Source of the DNA: Glaciihabitans sp.
GTDB taxonomy: Bacteria > Actinomycetota > Actinomycetes > Actinomycetales > Microbacteriaceae
Length of the DNA: 33,213 nucleotides
Assembly: GCA_017882805.1 (NCBI GenBank)
Contig: JADGOT010000019.1
Span: 1 to 33,213, forward strand
Reading direction: 5' to 3'
Each line of letters opens with the position of its first letter. Within the stretch, counting starts at the first letter, position 1. The notes beneath the pieces were generated by a model. It worked only from the letters and a program-made list of their open reading frames with translations, did not search any database and had not been told where the DNA came from. Made by a program: the position numbers and the translations under genes. Below are positions 1 to 8,186 of this stretch, in pieces.

Positions 1-1
1 G

Positions 2-145
2 AAGCAAGACCCGGACCTCGCTGCGCGTGAACTCCTGGCTTTCTGGACTGGACTTGAGCGGCAATGGGTAATGAACCCGTCCGTTGACTTCCTGGCCGTG
101 TGGGACAACTTCGCGGACCGATTCTTCCTGCGAGACGCTGGCTGA
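2..145 (+). CDS. C-terminal fragment of a TetR/AcrR-like regulator (truncated by window edge)
   Basis: Frame 2 is open from the window start and reads KQDPDLAARELLAFWTGLERQWVMNPSVDFLAVWDNFADRFFLRDAG*. It resembles a TetR C-terminal helical domain. It is absent from the ORF track because it has no start codon in the window. Confidence 0.5.
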   Translation, partial: KQDPDLAARELLAFWTGLERQWVMNPSVDFLAVWDNFADRFFLRDAG

Positions 146-231
146 GAGCATCCGCCATCGCCAGTGCTGCCCGTGGGGGTTCTGTGGTGGTGCGCCGGGT
201 TTTCGTGCTCCTTGGACCCGCTATCTCGGCC

Positions 232-1572
232 TTATTTCAGTGGTGTGCCGCCCGCGTTTCGGTAGGCGATTGTCTTCCTGTAGAGGTTGCCGCCGTCGGT
301 TTCAGCTGTGGTCGACAGGTCTGATCCTTGGCCGAACATCAGAGCCCCGACGTGGGCGCTTGCGACCTGGTCCATGTGGGAGAACAGCCAGTCCACCTTG
401 TCGTCCTGGTAGTGGTAGTCGGTGTTGTTCTGTGCCATGTTGCCGATCGGGATCTGCCAGACGACGATCGGGTGACCGACCGCCTCGGCCATCTGTTTCC
501 AATAGGCGAGTTGCGTGGCCCACTTCTGGTCGCTCCACAATGAGCTGCCATTCCCCTGCTTGATGTTGAGTCCGGAGTCCGTGGATTCAACCTCCCCGAC
601 CAGGAAGTCTGCACCCTTTCCTCCGAGGCCCACGTAAGTTTTGACACATTTATCCACGTTGCCGGGCCAGTCCCAGCAGGTGATGTGCAGGCCGACCTCC
701 GTGTTAGGGGCGTACTTGCGGGTCATGGCGATCAAGCAGCGGGCCAGACCCGCCACGGAGTCCGGCTGATTTCCGCAGTCGGTCGGATTCGCAGCGGTAA
801 CCTGCGCCGGGACCTGGGTCACATCTCCCATCCCTCGTGCGAAACCAAAGAAGTCGGGTTCGAGGTCGATCATGTCGTGCGAGGTGCCGATCTTCTGGAG
901 GAAGAAACGGTAGTCGTTCAGGTATCTGGTGAGGAGATCGGCATGGTTGACCGACTGCACCTCTTGCTGCCACGGAGTAGCAACACCGGGCTGACCGGGC
1001 ACGAGGAGACCGAGTTCAAACCATGTCCACATCACTCGCTGGGGATGCGATTTACCCAAGTAGGTGGCGTGCGCAGCGAGGGCTTCATCGTTGGTGACGA
1101 GCCCCCCGATGCTGCCGCCCACGCAACCCCACCAGCTCGTCCCATCCGGGCAAGACTTCATCGTGTAGTAGCTGCTGTCCGGTGCAGGCGGACTGACGAC
1201 GTATTGGTACTGAGCGTCGAATGGTGCCTGAGTCGAAGGCTTACCAGTCGACATTGTTCCGATCAACACCGTGCTGACGGAGCTTGCCGCCGGAGGCGCG
1301 GCCTTGTGCGACCCTTGCGGGACAGGGGCGGGAGCAACGCCCGTCGGTCCAGGCGTGGGAGTGCTTGTGGCGGCGCCGGTCGGGGTAGCGGTGTCCTGTG
1401 CGGACGCATCTTGCGCAACGGCACCTCCGCTCTCGGCAGCCGCCGCGAGTGCCTGCGCCGAGGTCGCGAGAGTAGAAGTCTTCGGCCCCCTCGGTACCGC
1501 ACCGATCGCGATAACGACTCCAACGACAAGCAAAATAGCGGCAATGATGATGCCCATGCGACGAAAACTCAT
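232..1572 (-). CDS. Secreted or membrane-anchored glycoside-hydrolase-like protein of uncertain family
   Basis: Start re-assigned from 1725 to ATG at 1572 (MSFRRMGIIIAAILLVVGVVIAIG) because of the GGGGGA SD just upstream. N-terminal TM/signal, Pro/Thr linker, then motifs such as MWTWFELG, HDMIDLEPDFFGF, VGLHITCWDW, GEVEST and PIVVWQIPIGN, suggesting a TIM-barrel-like hydrolase. Confidence 0.55.
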   Translation of the reverse strand: MSFRRMGIIIAAILLVVGVVIAIGAVPRGPKTSTLATSAQALAAAAESGGAVAQDASAQDTATPTGAATSTPTPGPTGVAPAPVPQGSHKAAPPAASSVSTVLIGTMSTGKPSTQAPFDAQYQYVVSPPAPDSSYYTMKSCPDGTSWWGCVGGSIGGLVTNDEALAAHATYLGKSHPQRVMWTWFELGLLVPGQPGVATPWQQEVQSVNHADLLTRYLNDYRFFLQKIGTSHDMIDLEPDFFGFARGMGDVTQVPAQVTAANPTDCGNQPDSVAGLARCLIAMTRKYAPNTEVGLHITCWDWPGNVDKCVKTYVGLGGKGADFLVGEVESTDSGLNIKQGNGSSLWSDQKWATQLAYWKQMAEAVGHPIVVWQIPIGNMAQNNTDYHYQDDKVDWLFSHMDQVASAHVGALMFGQGSDLSTTAETDGGNLYRKTIAYRNAGGTPLK

Positions 1573-1924
1573 CAAATCCCCCGGGTTGAATGAAAATCGC
1601 GATTGCTGTCCGAAACCATTACGGTCAGCGCCCAGCGGATATGGAAGACATACTCCGCAGGTGAACCAGAATCGTCGGCGTAGGCCGCTCATGCTGGAAC
1701 TCCTGCGAGCGAGGCTATCTATCACTTCATAGAATAGGTATTGAGTCTAGGCGGCGTCAACAAGCACGCTGGAAATGGATTGACGGTCCAAATTGCAACC
1801 GACTCGAGCATTGCTGTGACCGGAACCCAGGTCGAGCCAGCCAGCGGCTCCTATGCGCTGAACGACAGGCTGCCCAACCCCTCAAGTTGAGAGACCTTCG
1901 CATGCGTGGGATACTTTCGAAACG

Positions 1925-2938
1925 ATGGTAACGATACAGGACGTCGCGAAAGCCGCCGGGGTCTCCCCCATGACGGTCTCGCATGTTATTAACGAGCATC
2001 CGCACGTCAAGGCGAGCACTCGAGAACACGTGCTCGAGGTCATCGCGAAGCTGGACTACCGAGTCAACGTGGCAGCGCGGAACCTCCGCACCGGTCGCAC
2101 AAACACCATCGGTCTCGCAGTACCAGAAATCGACCGGCCCTACTACGGTGAACTTGCCGCCGCTATCATCCGGCACGCGTCGGCTTTCAATCTCCACGTC
2201 GTCATCGAGCAAACCGGAGCGTCCCGAGAGAACGAGCTCGACGCACTCGCTCTCTCTCGCAAACTCATGTACGACGGGCTGATTCTGAGCACCGTCGGCC
2301 TCGGCCCTAACGATGCAGATCTGCTGCCCGTCGACTACCCCGTGGTATTGCTCGGCGAGCGCATCTTCGCCGGCCCTCTCGACCATGTTGCGATGCCAAA
2401 CGTGGATGGCGCCAGGGCAGCGACCCAAGAGTTGATTGATGGAGGGTGCAAGCGAATCGCTATTGTTCGGGATAACAACGCCTCTCAGACCGGAATGTCG
2501 AGCTTGCGTTTCGCCGGCTACCTGGACGCGCTCGAATCGAGCGGAATTCCATTCGACCCGGAGCTATCCGTTCACGTTGACGAGTACTCGCTGGCAAGCG
2601 GCTTCGACGTCGGCATGCGGCTCGCGAATTCGGGCCTGAGCTTCGACGCGGTGTTCTGCATTACGGACATCCTTGCTCATGGCCTCTTGCGTGCGTTTGC
2701 GACTGCGCAAGTTGCCGTACCAGGCAAGGTGCGAGTGATTGGCTTCGATAACATCGAGCAAGATCAGTACAGCGTGCCTTCGCTGTCGTCAGTGGACCCG
2801 AATCACGACCTCATGGCGAAAACCGCGGTCGAGCTACTTGTGAGCAGAATCTCCGGCAAGCCTCGAACCGATCAGCGCGACTATGTTGGCTCGTTTCGAG
2901 TGGTCACTCGCGAATCCAGTTCAGCTCCCGCGCCGTGA
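1925..2938 (+). CDS. LacI-family transcriptional regulator
   Basis: MVTIQDVAKAAGVSPMTVSHVINEHPHVKASTREHVLEVIAKLDYRVN is a canonical LacI HTH plus hinge, followed by a periplasmic-binding-like domain. Confidence 0.95.
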   Translation: MVTIQDVAKAAGVSPMTVSHVINEHPHVKASTREHVLEVIAKLDYRVNVAARNLRTGRTNTIGLAVPEIDRPYYGELAAAIIRHASAFNLHVVIEQTGASRENELDALALSRKLMYDGLILSTVGLGPNDADLLPVDYPVVLLGERIFAGPLDHVAMPNVDGARAATQELIDGGCKRIAIVRDNNASQTGMSSLRFAGYLDALESSGIPFDPELSVHVDEYSLASGFDVGMRLANSGLSFDAVFCITDILAHGLLRAFATAQVAVPGKVRVIGFDNIEQDQYSVPSLSSVDPNHDLMAKTAVELLVSRISGKPRTDQRDYVGSFRVVTRESSSAPAP

Positions 2939-3264
2939 CCGTGGATTTCGGCAGGGACCGGGTCATCAAACGGGTTAGGAACCCATTCCGCCGATTCTGA
3001 CGCCGGCTCGGTGTCCGCCATCAGGCTGTCACGAATTATTTGCCGCGGATCGTACTGTCGGGGATCGAGCTTCTTCCAGTCGATGTCGCTGTACTCCGGG
3101 CCCAACTCGTCTCGCATTCGAGCCTGCGCACCGTCCACCATGTTGCGGAATGAGCGCACGAGCCGCGCGAGCTTTGCCGCATACTCCGGCAGCTTCGCGG
3201 GGCCAATCAGGAGCACAGCAACAATGCAGATGACGACGAACTTGTCTGGCGAAAAGTCCAGCAT
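2881..3264 (-). CDS. tatB: TatB-like twin-arginine translocase subunit
   Basis: MLDFSPDKFVVICIVAVLLIGPAKLPEYAAKLARLVRSFRN...DWKKLDPRQYDPRQIIRDSL: N-terminal TM, GP-x-LP hinge, amphipathic helix and the actinobacterial TatB tail DWKKLDPRQYDPR. Confidence 0.85.
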   Translation of the reverse strand: MLDFSPDKFVVICIVAVLLIGPAKLPEYAAKLARLVRSFRNMVDGAQARMRDELGPEYSDIDWKKLDPRQYDPRQIIRDSLMADTEPASESAEWVPNPFDDPVPAEIHGHGAGAELDSRVTTRNEPT

Positions 3265-3305
3265 CGTTCAGTCCCTTCCCCACCTGAGATCGAGTGGCCT
3301 CGGCG

Positions 3306-3515
3306 CTACTTGGTCAGCTCGGGTGCGTCTGCGACGGTGTGAGCAATACCGGTGTTACTCGAGGCGTCGTCGCCCGGCTGGGAAAGCTCGCTCTTGAAGA
3401 TCTTGGTCGATTGGCCGACCGCCTTGGCCAGCGCGGGTAGCCGCGTCGCGCCAAATAGCAGAACTACCACGGCGAGGATGATGAGGGCGTGCCAACCGGT
3501 GAGGTTTGAAAGCAT
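3306..3515 (-). CDS. tatA: TatA-like twin-arginine translocase subunit (69 aa)
   Basis: Start re-assigned from 3683 to ATG at 3515: MLSNLTGWHALIILAVVVLLFGATRLPALAKAVGQSTKIFKSEL, a typical TatA TM, FGxxxLP hinge and amphipathic helix. Confidence 0.85.
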   Translation of the reverse strand: MLSNLTGWHALIILAVVVLLFGATRLPALAKAVGQSTKIFKSELSQPGDDASSNTGIAHTVADAPELTK

Positions 3516-3546
3516 GATGTCTCTTTCTGTTAGTGGAGGATGAAAC

Positions 3547-4449
3547 TCACTTGATTCCCGAGCTGACGAAGCCTCGGACGTAGCTCCGCTGGGCGAACAG
3601 GAACAGGATGACCACGGGGAGTATGTAGATGAACGACCCGGCGGCGAGCAATTGCGGCAACAGGATTCCGTGAGCGTTGTCATAGCCGGTCGCGATGCCC
3701 ACAGCGAGGGTCGTGTTGTCAGCGTTCAGGAACAGTGTGGGCGCCACGTAGTCCCCCCAAGTCGCATTGAACGAGATAACGAACGCGGTAACCATAAGCG
3801 GCCTGGACAGAGGCACGAAGATCGAAATGAACGTTCGGAGGCGACCCGCGCCATCGAGCCGGGCAGCCTCTTCCAGCTCCTTCGGGAAGCTCGCATAGAA
3901 CTGGCGGTAGAGGAAAATCGCGTACGGCGCGCCGGCAGTCCCCCACAGAACCCACGGCCAATATGTGCCGATAAGCCCGAACTGCGAAAACAGCAAATAG
4001 GTCGGGATCAGCGTCACGATTTGTGGAACGATCATCATTCCGATGAGCACGGCAAAGAGTGCACGCTTTCCCGGTCCCTTGAGGCGCGCAAATCCGTATC
4101 CAACCAAGGCCGAACTAAGCGTCGTCAACAGGCTGTACACCACCGCAATGAAGGTTGAGATCGCGGCGAACTTGAAATACGGGATCTGGTTGAAGGCGTC
4201 AGGAATGTTCTGCCAACGCCAATCGGTCGGGAACCAGGAATTTGCACCCAGCTCAGACGCGGGCGTGAGGCCCTTGATCGCGAGAGCCACAAAAGGAAGG
4301 AACAGCGCGATGGAGACGACGAGCAGGAGCGTGAACTTGACGGGGTGACGCTCGGGCCGATTCTTGCGGTTGGGGCTCGAGGTCACTTTGTCCATCGGGG
4401 CGGCAGGCTTTGGCGCAGAAGACCGGTCCGTCTTTTCAAGGACGCTCAT
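3547..4449 (-). CDS. Carbohydrate ABC transporter permease (MalG/UgpE-like)
   Basis: Multi-TM protein with the EAA-loop motif ELEEAARLDGAGRLRTFISIFVPLSRP. Confidence 0.92.
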   Translation of the reverse strand: MSVLEKTDRSSAPKPAAPMDKVTSSPNRKNRPERHPVKFTLLLVVSIALFLPFVALAIKGLTPASELGANSWFPTDWRWQNIPDAFNQIPYFKFAAISTFIAVVYSLLTTLSSALVGYGFARLKGPGKRALFAVLIGMMIVPQIVTLIPTYLLFSQFGLIGTYWPWVLWGTAGAPYAIFLYRQFYASFPKELEEAARLDGAGRLRTFISIFVPLSRPLMVTAFVISFNATWGDYVAPTLFLNADNTTLAVGIATGYDNAHGILLPQLLAAGSFIYILPVVILFLFAQRSYVRGFVSSGIK

Positions 4450-5405
4450 TTGACGTCACCCTTCTGATCGGGGTCAACGGCGTAGTAGACGCTTCGTCCA
4501 CCGATCCGGAAGACGATCGCTGTCAGAATCAGGATCACGACGACGAAAACGATGATCATCGCCGAGCCGTAGCCATACCGCGAGTACTGGAAGAACTGGC
4601 TCCAGACATCCACCATGTAAAGCCGGTTCGCGACGGGCACCGACGCGACGGTCTGGGTTACGCCAACCGGCGCAAGAAGCAGCGCCGGAATGAAAACCTG
4701 CAGCGTAGTGATCAGCGTGAGGACTGTCTGGAAAAGGAGTATTGGCGAGATCGCGGGCAGGGTGACATGCCTGAATGTCGCCAGCGCACCCGCCCCGTCC
4801 ATCTTCGCGGCCTCGAGTTGCTCAGCGTCCACGGTCTGGAGTGCGGCCAGGTAAATGATGATGCCGGCGCCGATGCCCCACAGCATGACGACCAGCAGGG
4901 TGATGAACGCATTGTTGCCCGTCACCCAACTCACGGGATGAATCCCAAAGGTTCCGAGGACCCGGTTGACCGAACCCGAATCCTTGTCGAAGATCACCTT
5001 CCAAATCAGCGCGGCCGCGACCGCGGGCACGATGGCTGGCAGAAAGATGATGGTGCGAAAGACAATCCGTCCCTTTACCTTTTCGTTGAGCCAGATCGCC
5101 AGTACAAGACTGCCAAGGATGGTGGCCGGCACGACTATCGCTACGAGGAGGAGGGTTTTGCTTAGCGCTGACCAGGTATCCGGCGACGACAGTACTTCCG
5201 CATAGTTCGCCAACCCCACCCATGGTTTGAACGGAGAGATCCCGTCCCATGCAGTGAAGCTGACGTAGAGGGCATAGCCCAATGGAAATACGGTGAGTAC
5301 CGCCGTGCCCAATAGCCACGGTGAAATGAAACCGTAGAAGGCGAGGCCGTCGCGTCGACGCGCGCCCCGAATAGACCTCCGCCGGATACCGGTCAACGTT
5401 GTCAA
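4446..5405 (-). CDS. Sugar ABC transporter permease (MalF/UgpA-like)
   Basis: Multi-TM protein with EAA-loop EQLEAAKMDGAGALATFRHVTLPAISP. Its 3' end overlaps the next permease start by 4 bp. Confidence 0.92.
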   Translation of the reverse strand: MTTLTGIRRRSIRGARRRDGLAFYGFISPWLLGTAVLTVFPLGYALYVSFTAWDGISPFKPWVGLANYAEVLSSPDTWSALSKTLLLVAIVVPATILGSLVLAIWLNEKVKGRIVFRTIIFLPAIVPAVAAALIWKVIFDKDSGSVNRVLGTFGIHPVSWVTGNNAFITLLVVMLWGIGAGIIIYLAALQTVDAEQLEAAKMDGAGALATFRHVTLPAISPILLFQTVLTLITTLQVFIPALLLAPVGVTQTVASVPVANRLYMVDVWSQFFQYSRYGYGSAMIIVFVVVILILTAIVFRIGGRSVYYAVDPDQKGDVK

Positions 5406-5435
5406 TGTGTCCTACCTACCTCGCAGCTAGCCGGC

Positions 5436-6800
5436 CTACTTGCCCAGCTGCACCTTGCCGTTTGCAAGCACCGCGTTGACGGCTGTCGTCAGCGCGTCTG
5501 CCAACTTACCTGCGCTGTCACCGGCGGTAGCAGCCGCGGCGAACGCGGGAGTAACTACCGCGTTCATTGCCGAAGCGAGCGCGTACGGCGATGCAAGCGG
5601 AAGTACCTGCTGGAAGTCCAGCTCGGCCTTTTGCACCGCGAGCGACTGTTCCGTGAACTTGGTGTTGTTCGGGAGCAGGGGGAGGTAGGACTTGATCGAC
5701 GGCAGGCCGCTTCCGGACTCCGCGCGAACCTTCGCCCCCGCGCCGGCGCAGTACCACTCGATGAACTCGAAAGCGCCACCGGGGTTGGCGGCCTTGGTCG
5801 GTATCCAGTATCCGACGGCGCCGAACGACGGGCTTACCCGCTTCGAACCGAGCATTGGCGCGGCAGCGAACTTGGTCGTGGTCTGCAGCTTCGGGGCGGT
5901 CTGCTGAAGGAAGCCGTTGAACCAGTAGCCCAGCTGAACGTTTGCCTGCTTTCCGGCGAAGTACTGCGGTCCATCCCAGTCCGGGCTCGGGTTGGTCGGT
6001 GAGTAGCTGACGTTCGCCTTCGTCGCGTCAAGGAACCACTTGAGGACGGCCGTGACCTCGGGCGAGCTGAAGTCAACCTTCGCCAGTCCTGGCTGGAGAA
6101 CCCGTCCGCCGTTGGTCGCAGCCATCGCCTCGATGATGTCCATTGCGGGCAGCAGTGTGAACAGGCCGTACTGAGTGGTCGTTCCACCACTGCTCTTGGT
6201 TAGCTTGCGACCCGCATCCAGGAGTTCGTCGTAGCTGATCGGCTTGTTCGGGTCGGGCTCGGTAAGGCCAGCCTCGCTCCACGCTTGGCTGTCGTACCAC
6301 CACATGGAGTCCTGCGACCAGTCCTTCGTCATTCCGTAGCGAGAGCCCTTGCCCTGGGTTGCTCCGTCCCACTTCCACACGTCGTTAATGGGAAGGATGT
6401 CGGACTCCTTGATTACCGTGCTCTGCGCGAAGTACGGGTCCAGGTTGGTCGCAATGCCACGAGACGCGTAGTACGGCGTGACGTCGATACCGGAGTTCTC
6501 AAAGAGGTCCGGCGGGTTTCCGGCCGCGAGCATTGCGTTGGCACGTGTCGGGTCGGTGTTAATCAAGCTGAGCTTGAGGTGCGGGTGGCTCGCTTCGAAG
6601 TCCGCCTGCTGCTTGGCTGTGATCTCGCCCGGGCTCGCCATGATGGTGACGGTGCCGGCCTTGGCCTTCTTGGCAGTTCCGACGGCTCCGCCGGCTGCGG
6701 TCGGCGAACAACCCGCGAGGGTTGCCACGCCGGCGAATGCGGCGAGTCCCGCCGCACCCGTGAGCAGCGTGCGCCTGGTGACTCCACTGTCTTGCGTCAT
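5436..6800 (-). CDS. Extracellular sugar-binding lipoprotein of an ABC importer with putative Tat signal
   Basis: N-terminus VTRRTLLTGAAGLAAFAGVATLAGCSPT has a twin arginine, hydrophobic stretch and lipobox LAGC. Body resembles family 1 solute-binding proteins. SD AAGGAGA upstream. Confidence 0.92.
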   Translation of the reverse strand: MTQDSGVTRRTLLTGAAGLAAFAGVATLAGCSPTAAGGAVGTAKKAKAGTVTIMASPGEITAKQQADFEASHPHLKLSLINTDPTRANAMLAAGNPPDLFENSGIDVTPYYASRGIATNLDPYFAQSTVIKESDILPINDVWKWDGATQGKGSRYGMTKDWSQDSMWWYDSQAWSEAGLTEPDPNKPISYDELLDAGRKLTKSSGGTTTQYGLFTLLPAMDIIEAMAATNGGRVLQPGLAKVDFSSPEVTAVLKWFLDATKANVSYSPTNPSPDWDGPQYFAGKQANVQLGYWFNGFLQQTAPKLQTTTKFAAAPMLGSKRVSPSFGAVGYWIPTKAANPGGAFEFIEWYCAGAGAKVRAESGSGLPSIKSYLPLLPNNTKFTEQSLAVQKAELDFQQVLPLASPYALASAMNAVVTPAFAAAATAGDSAGKLADALTTAVNAVLANGKVQLGK

Positions 6801-6979
6801 AGCTGTGTCTCCTTGGTAAATGTAATCGATTCGACTGGAGTCGAACCGTCGGGGATTGCGATGGTCATGTCAGCGGGAGATTTCCGGGCGATGAGTGATC
6901 GCGCGACGAACCCGTTTCGCGGTCGATGCGGATGTGAGCCAGTCGACAGAAAGGTTTCCAATGAGAGCGAATCGATCAT
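6797..6979 (-). CDS. Putative 60-aa small protein or leader peptide, ATGA-overlapped with the SBP gene
   Basis: MIDSLSLETFLSTGSHPHRPRNGFVARSLIARKSPADMTIAIPDGSTPVESITFTKETQL*. Strong SD (AGGAAGGAG, about 6 nt before ATG). Its TGA overlaps the SBP ATG. Confidence 0.55.
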   Translation of the reverse strand: MIDSLSLETFLSTGSHPHRPRNGFVARSLIARKSPADMTIAIPDGSTPVESITFTKETQL

Positions 6980-7036
6980 CAACTGCTCCTTCCTGATCGA
7001 CGTTGACCGCTTTCGCTCCGTTCGCGAAAGCCGTGC

Positions 7037-7048
7037 TGTATCGTTACA
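7037..7048. promoter_or_regulatory. Putative LacI-family operator TGTATCGTTACA
   Basis: Part of an 18-bp sequence GCTGTATCGTTACATGAA (7035-7052) that recurs inverted at 7129-7146, in the divergent SBP/GH43 region. Confidence 0.75.
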
Positions 7049-7132
7049 TGAAAGTTTGAACAGCGCAAGCCTGATCGATTAACAATTTGGTGGCGTCCAT
7101 AAATTTGCGGGTTGCTCAACTCCCCAACTTCA

Positions 7133-7144
7133 TGTAACGATACA
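7133..7144. promoter_or_regulatory. Putative LacI-family operator TGTAACGATACA (inverted copy)
   Basis: Exact reverse complement of 7037-7048, with 18 bp of total identity. Centre-to-centre spacing is 96 bp. Confidence 0.75.
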
Positions 7145-7265
7145 GCTTGAGCCGCTGGAAGCCTCCGCGAACCGCCACCGAAGCCGGACGAAAGCACACG
7201 ATTCAAATGCCAAATGACGACACCTCCACGAGATTGCGCTGCAATCGATCCGACGAGCGCTCCTA

Positions 7266-8186
7266 GTGTCGTCCGATTCGCCGTCGACGGAGACCTCCGC
7301 CGGGCTGCCGTCGCCATTAGCCGGCTACCTTGCCGACCCAAACCTGGCTGTCCTCGATGGCACCTTCATGCTCTACCCAACGACCGACGGCACCGAGAAT
7401 TGGGCGGCGACCTCTTTTAGCGCATTTTCCTCACCGGACCTGGTGAGCTGGAAGGACCACGGGGTCATTCTCGAGTTGGGTACTCACGTAGCCTGGGCGA
7501 GGGTGGAGGCGTGGGCGCCGGCCATCGGGCACCGCAGCGACAAGTACTACTTGTACTTCACTGCGGAGTCCAACATTGGTGTGGCTACCGCCGACTCCCC
7601 CTTCGGACCATTTGTTGATCTCGGCCGGCCACTGGTTGCCGACGGCCAATTCTCGGGACGCGCCATTGATCCCGCGGTCTTTGTCGATGGCGACGGGAAG
7701 AGCTACCTCTACTGGGGAAACGGCGAGGCGCACGTGGTCGAGCTGGGACCTGACATGATCTCGTTCGACCACTCAAAGGTTGTCACTTGGACCCCCACGG
7801 AGTTCCGCGAGGCACCCTGGGTACATAAGCGGCGCGGTATCTACTATCTCTCCTGGTCGGTCGATGACACGCGAAGCGCTAACTATCGCGTTCGGTATGC
7901 GACGGGAAGCTCGCCATACGGGCCCTGGACGGATCGCGGCATACTGCTCGAAAAGGTTCCCGACCGGGGAATTCTCGCAACCGGACACCATTCGATCGTG
8001 AACGTCCCGAATACGGACGATTGGATCATTGCCTATCACCGGTTCGCCATTCCGGGCGGCGACGGCTTTCACCGAGAGGTCTCGTTCGACCGCCTGGTGT
8101 ACAACGCCGACGGAACAATTCAGAAGGTCGTACCTTCGTCAGAACCATTACGCATTCCACTCCAGCCCGAAAGGTTTGGCGCTTAG
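7266..8186 (+). CDS. Glycoside hydrolase family 43-like protein (intracellular)
   Basis: GTG start. ADPNLAVLDGTFMLYPTTDG, VEAWAPAIG, AIDPAVFVDGDGKSYLYWGNG and FREAPWVHKRRGIYYLSWS match the five-bladed GH43 pattern. No signal peptide. Confidence 0.88.
   Translation: MSSDSPSTETSAGLPSPLAGYLADPNLAVLDGTFMLYPTTDGTENWAATSFSAFSSPDLVSWKDHGVILELGTHVAWARVEAWAPAIGHRSDKYYLYFTAESNIGVATADSPFGPFVDLGRPLVADGQFSGRAIDPAVFVDGDGKSYLYWGNGEAHVVELGPDMISFDHSKVVTWTPTEFREAPWVHKRRGIYYLSWSVDDTRSANYRVRYATGSSPYGPWTDRGILLEKVPDRGILATGHHSIVNVPNTDDWIIAYHRFAIPGGDGFHREVSFDRLVYNADGTIQKVVPSSEPLRIPLQPERFGA

Noticed and set aside
685-1593. 302-aa ORF opposite the secreted GH-like gene
   Set aside because: Shadow ORF; no recognisable domain, and the minus strand has a signal/anchor, SD and domain-like sequence.
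1757-2428. 223-aa ORF antisense to the lacI gene
   Set aside because: The LacI HTH on the plus strand is unambiguous, and the antisense product has no motif.
6817-6834. TGTAATCGATTCGA near the SBP start considered as another LacI operator
   Set aside because: Has an extra base relative to TGTATCGATACA and lacks the second half-site.
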